NCBI GenBank assembly: GCA_964017045.1
Contig: OZ024795.1
Coordinates: 53,855,350 to 53,919,349, forward strand
Source of the DNA: Omphiscola glabra
Lineage: Eukaryota > Mollusca > Gastropoda > Lymnaeidae
Length of the DNA stretch: 64,000 nucleotides
Reading direction: 5' to 3'
Shown: one piece after another, positions 24,801 to 36,800 of the stretch
Layout of the letters: each line of letters begins with the position of its first letter
Position numbering within the stretch: the first letter of the stretch is position 1
Notes under the pieces: model-generated
Seen by the model: only the letters and a program-made list of their open reading frames with translations
What the model was told of the DNA's origin: nothing
Databases searched by the model: none
Translations under genes and position numbers: made by a program

Positions 24801-27800
24801 TGAGCAGAGTATAGATGAGCAGAGTATAGATGAGCAGAGTATAGATGAGCACTCTATGAAGCCAGAGAATTTGAATTGAATAGAGACAAAACTAAAAAAT
24901 GTTTTATTGTGGTGGGGTCTTTTTAATGTGGTCCCTTGTCTGAATCTTCCAGTGGTTGTAAACACCCCATTCTAATCTCTAGAGCAGTGGGTCAAGTTAC
25001 TATGCACATTTACTCTTAAGCCTGAGACACAAAGTTTTATGTCAAAAAGTATAATGTACATGACACTTCTGGCCAGAAATTATACCTGTTCTATAACATA
25101 GATGACACTTCTGGACAGAATTCATACCTGTTCTATAACGTAGATGACACTTCTGGCCAGAAGTCATACCTGTTCCATAACGTTAATGACCATCTCTGGC
25201 CAGAAGTCATACCTGTTCTATAACGTTGATGACCATCTCTGGCCAGAAGTCATACCTGTTCTATAACGTTGATGACCATCTCTGGCCAGAAGTCATACCT
25301 GTTCTATAACGTTGATGACCATCTCTGGCCAGAAGTCATACCTGTTCTATAACGTTGATGACCATCTCTGGCCAGAAGTCATACCTGTTCTATAACGTTG
25401 ATGACCATCTCTGGCCAGAAGTCATACCTATTCTATAACGTTGATGACCATCTCTGGCCAGAAGTCATACCTGTTCTATAACGTTGATGACCATCTCTGG
25501 CCAGAAGTCATACCTGTTCTATAACACTGTCTGAATTCATCCTTCGCATGGGCCGGTCATGGGGCTGACCATCATTCAACAACAGTTCTATGTGAGAGGC
25601 CGACACAACAGCTCTAGAGTTACTGGCCTTCATGGCAGCAGCATCTGGGTAGTCAATCTGTGAACAGCAAGAGGAACAACATATACACATTTTAAACATG
25701 GTGTCTACAGTGGTGAATGAACACAGGGGAACAACATATAGACATTTTTAACATGGTTTCTACAGTGGTGATTGAACACAGGGGAACAACATATACACAT
25801 TTTTAACATGGTTTCTGCAGTGGTGATTGAACACAGGGGAACAACATATACAACATATAAAGAAAGTTGTCTGCATAAATCAAGTGATCAAAGAAAGTTG
25901 TCAGCATAAATCAAGTGATCAAAGAAAGTTGTCTGCATAAATCAAGTGATCAAAGAAAATTGTCTGCATAAATCAAGTTATCAAAGAAAGTTGTCTGCAT
26001 AAATCAAGTGATCAAAGAAAGTTGTCTGCATAAATCAAGTGATCAAAGAAAGTTGTCTGCATAAATCAAGTGATCAAAGAAAGTTGTCAGCATAAATCAA
26101 GTTATCAAAGAAAGTTGTCTGCATAAATCAAGTGATCAAAGAAAGTTGTCTGCATAAATCAAGTGATCAAAGAAAGTTGTCTGCATAAATCAAGTGATCA
26201 AAGAAAGTTGTCTGCATAAATCAAGTGATCAAAGAAAGTTGTCTGCATAAATCAAGTGATCAAAGAAAGTTGTCAGCATAAATCAAGTTATCAAAGAAAG
26301 TTGTCTGCATAAATCAAGTGATCAAAGAAAGTTGTCTGCATAAATCAAGTGATCAAAGAAAGTTGTCTGCATAAATCAAGTGCTGTGATGTTTTTGTTGT
26401 TTTCTCTTTTGTTATTTTTTTTTTGGGTGTGTTTTTTTGTTGTTGCAGCAAATAGAGTGTGTATAGAAAAGAATCAGCTGGTCATTGAATTTACCTGATC
26501 TCTGGTTAAAACCAGACACTCAAACATTGGAATGTTCCAGCCCAGCTGCTCCGCTACAGCCAGATATTGCCGATCCATTTTAACGAGGTTCAAATTAATC
26601 GTAAATAATTGTAATCCTTTATGAGCCTGTCTCATTTTAATCCATCACAATACGAATTTATCGGTCGACTGGTGTTGATTGTACACAAGCCGTTCAAACC
26701 ATAGCTATACAATGGTGAAAATATTTGTACATCCATCAACAGGAAATGACCAAAAAAATCAGAAAATTAACAAGAATGCCCTCTGTAAGAATCCCACACA
26801 ATTGAATTCATTGAGTTTTAGGAATACATCCTTGTAGCTTGTCATTACAAATTAACACTGCACGGCCAGCAAACAATAACTATGGGTGAGTAGAAACAGA
26901 ATGCCAGGCTAGCAAACATATAATATGGGTGAGTAGAAACAGAATGCCAGGCTAGCAAACATATAATATGGGTGAGTAGAAACAGAATGCCAGGCTAGCA
27001 AACAAATACCATGGGTGAGTAGAAACATGTGAATTCAACACAAGACCAGGAACAGTGAACAAAAACTAACGAAACATTCAAGAAAGTAAACGTTGGAATA
27101 TCTTGCTTATAACTTAACTGAACTGAAGTGGTAAAATATTATAGACGCTTATAACAAAAGGGTGGACACCCTGCGATAATGAAGATGCCCCCTACAATAA
27201 TGAAGATGCCCCCTGCAATAATGAAGATGTCCCCTGCAATAATGAAGATGTCCCCTGCAATAATGAAGATGTCCCTTTCAAGTAGAGAATGACTAACATC
27301 AAGGCAAGACTGATAAATTCCTTAAGATAAAATTAATTGAATCAAAACTTGTTGAAATAAAAAGCCATTGTTTCTAATAGAGAAAAGATCATTGTCATTA
27401 AAAAAAGGGTCATTGTGTTTAATAAAAAAAAACCGGGTCATTGTTATTAAAAAAAGGGTCATTGTTTGTAATAAAAAAACCTCGGGTCATTGTCATTTAA
27501 AAAGGTTCATTCTAATAAACATTTCATTTATAAAGCCTTGTCCATTAAAACATGCTAGTTAAGCTGTTGAAATGTATCAGATTCCCCACACATGTTAGGT
27601 CCTCTGTACAAACATGCTAGTTAAGCCGTTGAAATGTACCAGATTCACCACACATGTTAGGTCCTCTGTACAAACATGCTAGTTAAGCTGTTGAAATGTA
27701 TCAGATTCCCCACACATGTTAGGTCCTCTGTACAAACATGCTAGTTAAGCCGTTGAAATGTATCAGATTCACCACACATGTTAGGTCCTCTGTACAAACA

Positions 27801-30800
27801 TGCTAGTTAAGCTGTTGAAATGTACCAGATTCCCCACACATGTTAGGTCCTCTGTACAAACATGCTAGTTAAGCCGTTGAAATGTATCAGATTCCCCACA
27901 CATGTTAGGTCCTCTGTACAAACATGCTAGGTAAGCTGTTGAAATGTATCAGATTCCCCACACATGTTAGGTCCTCTGTACAAACATGCTAGTTAAGCTG
28001 TTGAAATGTATCAGATTCCCCACACATGTTAGGTCCTCTACAAACATGCTAGTTAAGCCGTTGAAATGTACCAGATTCACCACACATGTTAGGTCCTCTG
28101 TACAAACATGCTAGTTAAGCCGTTGAAATGTATCAGATTCACCACACATGTTAGGTCCTCTGTACAAACATGCTAGTTAAGCTGTTGAAATGTATCAGAT
28201 TCACCACACATGTTAGGTCCTCTGTACAAACATGCTAGTTAAGCCGTTGAAATGTATCAGATTCACCACACATGTTAGGTCCTCTGTACAAACATGCTAG
28301 TTAAGCCGTTGAAATGTATCAGATTCACCACACATGTTAGGTCCTCTGTACAAACATGCTAGTTAAGCCGTTGAAAAGTACCAGATTCACCACACATGTT
28401 AGGTCCTCTGTACAAACATGCTAGTTAAGCTGTTGAAAAGTACCAGATTCCCCATACATGTTAGGTCCTATGTACAAACATGCTAGTTAAGCTGTTGAAA
28501 TGTATCAGATTCACCACACATGTTAGGTCCTCTGTACAAACATGCTAGTTAAGCTGTTGAAATGTACCAGATTCCCCACACATGTTAGGTCCTCTGTACA
28601 AACATGCTAGTTAAGCTGTTGAAAAGTACCAGATTCCCCATACATGTTAGGTCCTCTGTACAAACATGCTAGTTAAGCCGTTGAAATGTATCAGATTCAC
28701 CACACATGTTAGGTCCTCTGTACAAACATGCTAGTTAAGCTGTTGAAAAGTACCAGATTCCCCATACATGTTAGGTCCTCTGTACAAACATGCTAGTTAA
28801 GCTGTTGAAATGTATCAGATTCACCACACATGTTAGGTCCTCTGTACAAACATGCTAGTTAAGCTGTTGAAAAGTACCAGATTCCCCATACATGTTAGGT
28901 CCTCTGTACAAACATGCTAGTTAAGCGGTTGAAATGTATCAGATTCACCACACATGTTAGGTCCTCTGTACAAGCACCCCAGGTTGATATCAAGCATGAT
29001 AGGTTGATATCAAGCACGATAGGTTGATATAAATGACACTAGCTTCACATCTGTTAGATTACACTACAAACACACATCTACACCAGAAAAAATATGTATC
29101 CTTAGAAAATAACACTTGCACTATTTTTACACAACTAACAGCGAACATCCCGTCGAGCATCAACTAACAGCGATCATCCCATCGAGCATCAACTAACACC
29201 ATATCTCACAGAGAAATAGAACACATGTTAAAAAGCTCCATGCCTCACGTCAAAATGTAAACAAGACCTATACCACCGCCTAGTTGTGTCACATTCCACA
29301 TGACACAGATTCCAAACACACTAACCCCCCCCCCCCCCCCCCACAGCACACCAAATGACTAAGGGCACACCTTCGCCATTAGATCTCAATGTGTGATGAC
29401 GAAAGGAGGTCTATTTAAATACACATTCTTATTTCTCCAAATTCACCCAAACATCCTGTCCCTGCGAACAAATGAGATTTCCTCCAGCGTGCCATCAATG
29501 TTCAAATCCTACTGGCTGGACACAGTGTTTTGTATTGTTGAGCTCTCCAATGACATCCAAGACATTTGAATATAACAAGATGACACTGTTCAAGATAGAC
29601 ACGTCGATTTGAAACAAAATGAATACACACTTGAAGCCACCATTCCCAGTGCTCAAAGCTCAAGTGTTCTGAATCACTGTGTGGGCCAAACATGGTGAAC
29701 AGAAACCGTGTCAGTCGTAACAACTGACTGAATGACTTGGTCAATACCAGACATGGTAACCATTCATGAAAACTGACTTAATGACTTGGTCAATAACAGG
29801 CATGGTAACCATTCATGACAAACTGACTTAATGACTTGGTCAATACCAGGCATGGTAACCAGTCATGAGAAACTGACTCAATGACTTGGTCAATATCAGG
29901 CATGGTAACCAGTCATGAGAAACTGCTTCAACTGTCCACTATAGCCATCATGTCATAACTAGGGTTTTTGTCATGTGATAACTAGGGTTTTGTCATGTGA
30001 TAACTAGGGTTTTGTCATGTGATAACTAGGGTTTTGTCATGTGATAACTAGGGTTTTTGTCATGTGATAACTAGGGTTTTGTCATGTGATAACTAGGGTT
30101 TTGTCATGTGATAACAAGGGTTTTGTCATGTGATAACTAGGGTTTTGTCATGTGATAACAAGGGTTTTGTCATGTGATAACAAGGGTTTTGTCATGTGAT
30201 AACTAGGGTTTTGTCATGTGATAACTAAGATTTTGTCATGTGATAACTAGGGTTTTGTCATGTGATAACTAGGGTTTAGTTAAGAACAACAACTTCAGGA
30301 ATCACTGTCTAATAGTTTTCCTTTTCTTTCTTCTTTTTTAATTATTTTTTTCTAGTTCCTCCCTTTCTTTCTCGATCTTTCTTTTTGCCAAGGCAATGCC
30401 ACACAGGTCCAAGGCAATGCCACACAGGGCCAAGGCAATGCCACACAGGGCCAAGGCAATGCCACACAGGGCCAAGGCAATGCCACACAGGACCAAGGCC
30501 ATGCCACACAGGGCCAAGGCAATACCACACAGGGCCAAGGCAATGCCACACAGGACCAAGGCAATGCCACACAGGACCAAGGCCATGCCACACAGGGCCA
30601 AGGCAATGCCACACAGGGCCAAGGCAATGCCACACCTGGGCCAAGGCAATGCCACACATGGCCAAGGCAATGCCACACAGGTCCAAGGCCATGCCACACA
30701 GGGCCACGACCATGCCTCACAGGGCCAATGCAATGCCACACAGGGTTAAGACCATGCCACACAGGTCCAAGGCCATGCCCCACAGGACCAATGCAATGCC

Positions 30801-33800
30801 ACACAGGGCCAAGGCAATGCCACACATGGCCAAGGCAATGCCACACAGGTCCAAGGCCATGCCACACAGGACCAAGGCAATGCCACACAGAACCAAGGCC
30901 ATGCCACACAGGGCCAATGCCATGCCACACAGCGCCAAGGCCATGCCACACAGGGCCAAGGCAATGCCACAAAGGGTCAAGGCAATGCAACACAGGGCCA
31001 TTGCAATGCCACACAGGGCCAAGGCAATGCCACACAGGGCCATTGCAATGCCACACAGGGCCAAGGCCATGCCACACAGGGCCAAGGCCATGCCACACAG
31101 GTCCAAGGCCATGCCACACAGGTCCAAGGCCATGCCACACAGGGCCAAGGCTATGCCACACAGGGCCAAGGCCATGCCACAAAGGGCCAATGCAATGCCA
31201 CACAGGGCCAATGCAATGCCACACAGGACCAAGGCAATGCCACACAGGGCCAAGGCCATGCCACACAGGACCAAGGCCATGCCACACAGGTCCAAGGCCA
31301 TGCCACACAGGGCCAAGGCTATACCACACAGGGCCAAGGCCATGCCACACAGGGCCAAGGCCATGCCACACAGGGCCAAGGCCATGCCACAAAGGGCCAA
31401 TGCAATGCCACACAGGGCCAATGCAATGCCACACAGGGCCAAGGCCATGCCACACAGGACCAAGGCAATGCCACACAGGGCCAAGGCCATGCCACACAGG
31501 GCCAAGGCCATGCCACACAGGGCCAAGGCCATGCCAAACAGGGCCAAGGCCATGCCACACAGGGCCAAGGCCATGCCACACAGGACCAAGGCCATGCCAC
31601 ACAGGACCAAGGACATGCCACACAGGACCATTGGATGTGTGTTTGATGGGAGGATGACAGAAGGGATCAACTTCATTTTTTTCCCATTACCTTTTATTTT
31701 AAAATTTTCTTTGAATAAAATACAAGGGCATGATTTTTAAGAAGTTATTGTGGTGGTTTGTGATGTGAGGGAGAACATATGCTGGAGTCCTTCTTACGTG
31801 ATACAAGATGTGGTGGTTTGTGATGTGAGGGAGAACATATGCTGGAGTCCTTCTTAAGTGATACAAGATGTGGTGGTTTGTGATGTGAGGGAGAACATAT
31901 GCTGGAGTCCTTCTTAGGTGATACAAGATGTGGTGGTTTGTGATTGGAGGGAGAGATGTGGTGGTTTGTAATGTGAGGGAGAACATATGCTGGGGTCCTT
32001 CTTAAGTGATACAAGATGTGGTGGTTTGTGATGTGAGGGAGAACATATGCTGGAGTCCTTCTTAGGTGATACAAGATGTGGTGGTTTGTGATGTGAGGGA
32101 GAACATGCTGGAGTCCTTCTTAGGTGATACAAGATGTGGTGGTTTGTGATTGGAGGGAGAGATGTGGTGGTTTGTAATGTGAGGGAGAACATATGCTGGG
32201 GTCCTTCTTAAGTGATACAAGATGTGGTGGTTTGTGATGTGAGGGAGAACATATGCTGGAGTCCTTCTTAGGTGATACAAGATGTGGTGGTTTGTGATGT
32301 GAGGGAGAACATGCTGGAGTCCTTCTTAGGTGATACAAGATGTGGTGGTTTGTGATGTGAGGGAGAACATATGCTGGGGTCCTTCTTAAGTGATACAAGA
32401 TGTGGTGGTTTGTAATGTGAGGGAGAACATGCTGGAGTCCTTCTTAAGTGATACAAGATGTGGTGGTTTGTGATGTAAGGGAGAATATGCTGGAGTCCTT
32501 AAGTGATACAAGATGTGGTGGTTTGTGATGTGAGGGAGAACATATGCTGGAGTCCTTCTCAAGTGATACAAGATGTGGTGGTTTGTGATGTGAGGGAGAA
32601 CATGCTGGAGTCCTTAAGTGATACAAGATGTGGTGGTTTGTGATGCGAGGGAGAACATGCTGGAGTCCTTCTTAAGTGATACAAGATGTGGTGGTTGTGA
32701 TGTGAGGGAGAACATGCTGGAGTCCTTAAGTGATACAAGATGTGGTGGTTTGTGATGTGAGGGAGAACATGCTGGAGTCCTTAAGTGATACAAGATGTGG
32801 TGGTTTGTGATGCGAGGGAGAACATGCTGGAGTCCTTCTTAAGTGATACAAGATGTGGTGGTTTGTGATGTGAGGGAGAATATGCTGGAGTCCTTAAGTG
32901 ATACAAGATGTGGTGGTTTGTGATGTGAGGGAGAACATGCTGGAGTCCTTAAGTGATACAAGATGTGGTGGTTTGTGATGTGAGGGAGAACATGCTGGAG
33001 TCCTTAAGTGATACAAGATGTGGTGGACACAGGGAATAGGATATGCTGGATACAGAGGGAATGAGACAGAGTGTTGGATATGGTGAACACAGTGTGTGAG
33101 ATATGATTGATAAAGTGTAAGAGATTTGGTGGACACAGTGTATGAGATATGGTGGACACAGTGTATGAGATTTGGTGGAAACAGTGGATCAGATTTAGTG
33201 GAAACAGTGGATGAGATTTGGTGGACACTTGATGAGATATTGTGGACAATGGATGAGATATGGTGGACATTGGATGAGATATGGTGGAAACAATGTATGA
33301 GATTTTGTGGACAGTGTATGAGATATGGTGGACACAGTGGATGAGATATGGTGGACACAGTGTATGAGAAATGGTGCAAACAGTGGATGAGATATGGTGG
33401 ACACAGTGGATGAGATATGGTGGACACAGTGGATGAGATATGGTGGACACAGTGGATAAGATATTGTGGACACAGTGGATGAGATATGGTGGACACAGTG
33501 GATGAGATATGGCGGACAGTGTATGAGAAATGGTGGACAGTGGAAGAGATGTGGAAACAGTGGATGAGAAATGGTGGACACACTGGATTAGATATGGCGA
33601 ACACATGGTATTAGATATGGTGGACACAGTGTATGAGAATTGGTGGTCTCTACCATAGATGGAGGTGTGACAATTCTATCAGTACAGGAGTCCCTCGGTG
33701 ATTGTTTCTTCAGTAGGACTGGTGGGCTAGTTTCATGTGTAAGATCCAGCCAGTCACACACTAAACATGACGGCTTGAAAAGGAAATAAGAACTTATATT

Positions 33801-36800
33801 CAACTAGAAAGCTTAAGTGTTACAAAGGCAAACCTTTTCAAACATCTATAGACAAGCTGCAAACCTTTTCAAGCGTCTATAGACAAGCTGCAAACCTTTT
33901 CAAGCGTCTATAGACAAGCTGCAAACCTTTTCAAGCGTCTATAGACAAGCTGCAAACCTTTTCAAGCGTCTATAGACAAGCTGCAAACCTTTTCAAGCGT
34001 CTATAGACAAGCTGCAAACCTTTTCAAGCGTCTATAACAGTTTTTACGTTGGTTTGGGGAAGAGAAACGAGTTCAAATTGGGGACATTCCTCAATCAGAC
34101 ATTTGTAATGCTAAAAGTCTGAGACAGTTTGTTAGAGATAGTTACAGATTCTACTGGACATAAATATGAGATAGTTTGTTAGAGATAGTTACAGATTTTA
34201 CTGGACATAAAAAAGAGATAGTTTGTTAGAGATAGTTACAGATTCTCCTGGACATAAATAAGAGATAGTTTGTTAGAGATAGTTACAGATTCTACTGGAC
34301 ATAAATAAGAGATAGTTTGTTAGAGATAGTTACAGATTCTACTGGACATAAATAAGAGATAGTTTGTTAGAGATAGTTACAGATTCTACTGGACATAAAT
34401 ATGAGATAGTTTGTTAGAGATAGTTACAGATTCTACTGGACATAAATAAGAGACAGTTTGTTAGAGATAGTTACAGATTCTACTGGACATAAATATGAGA
34501 TAGTTTGATAGAGATAGTTACAGATTCTACTGGACATAAATATGAGATAGTTTGTTAGACTATTTACACTCATTTACAAGTTTTAAGATTAAAATTTTAA
34601 TAGAGAAAACAAGATTGTTGACGTCAACTAATCTAAACCCCCCCCTCCCCCTCTTGTCAACCACTGTCAAACATTTCCAAACCTCCTCCCCTCCCCCTTG
34701 TCAACCACTGTCAAACATTTCCAAACCTCCTCCCCCCCTTGTCAACCACTGTCAAACATTTCCAAACCTCCTCCCCTCTATTTTGTTGACATAAGTAATG
34801 GACGCCCCCAATGATCCTGCAACACAACTTAAAGAAGAAGAAAACAAAAAGACAACTGATTTCAAACACAACTTAAAGAAGAAGAAAACAAAAAGACAAC
34901 TGATTTCAAACACAACTTAAAGAAGAAGAAAACAAAAAGACAACTGATTTCAAACACAACTTAAAGAAGAAGAAAACAAAAAGACAACTGATTTCAAACA
35001 CAACTTAAAGAAGAAGAAAACAAAAAGACAACTGATTTCAAACACAACTTAAAGAAGAAGAAAACAAAAAGACAACTGATTTCAAACACAACTTAAAGAA
35101 GAAGAAAACAAAAAGACAACTGATTTCAAACACAACTTAAAGAAGAAGAAAACAAAAAGACAACTGATTTCAAACACAACTTAAAGAAGAAGAAAACAAA
35201 AAGACAACTGATTTCAAACACGTTAGACAAGAGAATGGTCATGGGGGAAAAATTGGGTTAGGTAAAAGTAAATGAGCGAAACAAAGTATGGGACATTTTA
35301 AAAGATTTCCTTGAATGGATTTTTTTGGTTCCGCTTTTTATTTATTTAATGATTGTTAAGTCTTGGTCCAAACCAACCTAATATGCTGCAATGGGGTAAA
35401 TTCTTGGTCCAACCCAACCTAATATGCTGCAATGGGGTAAATTCTTGGTCCAACCCAACTTAATATGCTTCAATGGGGTAAGTTCTTGGTCCAACCAAAC
35501 CTAATATGCTTCAATGGGGTACGTTCTTGGTCCAACCAAACCTAATATGCTTCAATGGGGTACGTTCTTGGTCCAACCAAACCTAATATGCTTCAATGGG
35601 GTACGTTCTTGGTCCAACCAAACCTAATATGCTTCAATGGGGGTAAGTTCGAGACATGCAGCACCCCAAAATTTTTCTGTGGCCCACAAAGTAATTGGTT
35701 TCCAATCGAGAAATATGAGCCAAAAATGGTTCAGGTCAAATGTGGTATGTTGTGGCTCCTGCATTTCAAGTTTAGCAACCCTTTAATGTGGGTTGAGATC
35801 CGCTGTTTAACGCTATATCATAACGTGGGCGTTAGGTACTAGAGGAGGAAGAAGAAGAGGAAGACAGAGAAAAAGATGGGAAGATAGCATCAAATCATGC
35901 AAGGCACAACTAGAGGAGGAAGAAGAAGAGGAAGACAGAGAAAAAGAAGAGGAAGACAGAGAAAAAGAAGAGGAAGACAGAGAAAAAGATGGGAAGATAA
36001 CATCAAAGAGTGGACGAGATTACAACTAGGCGATGCTATGCGTAGTGCAGAAGATCGAGTGTAATGGAGAAGGATAGTTTTCATGTCATCTGTGGCGCCC
36101 CAACGGTCCAAGGACTAAGGGACATGATGATGATGATGACTGTCATGGTACTCCAGTCCATTAATAGCTCAACTTTGGGGGTACAGTATTATCACAGTAC
36201 TCCATCCCATGGGTAGCTCAACTCTGGGGGTACAGTATTGTCACAGTACTCTAGCCGATGGGTAGCTCAACTTTGGGGGTACAGTATTGTCACAGTATTC
36301 ACTGCGTCAACTCTAGCCTATGAGTAGCTCAATTCTGGCTCTATCAACTCTCGCCTACGAGTAGCTCAAATCTGGGGAGACAAACTTAAGACAGCGAGAT
36401 GATAATTCACTTCCTTCCTCGTCAGATGTCCCCAACTCTTTACATGGCTACGCTAGCGGTAACTCCATACTATGGCGAAAGAGCCTTCCTCCTTAGCGAC
36501 AAGTGTGTCAACTGTGGTTGTTGTTAGAGAGCACAATAGGCGGACATGTTTACATTCATAACCTGACGTGTTCGGCCCGGACAATTACCTTTACTCATTA
36601 ATAATAAATCTAGAGCCGTAGATGGTATGTGGGTTTAAGGTGATGGTATGTGGTTTAAGGTGATGGTATGTGGGTTTAAGGTGATGGTATGTGGGTTTAA
36701 GGTGATGGTATGTGGACTTAAGGTGATGGTATGTGGGTTTAAGGTGATGGTATGTGGGTTTAAGGTGATGGTATGTGGGTTTAAGGTGATGGGGTGTGAG

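Noticed and set aside
30385..31740. Open frames of 423-451 codons on both strands
   Set aside because: They are products of a 21-bp tandem repeat whose length is divisible by three. There are no domains and no splice or start context, and equal openness in opposite strands argues against coding.
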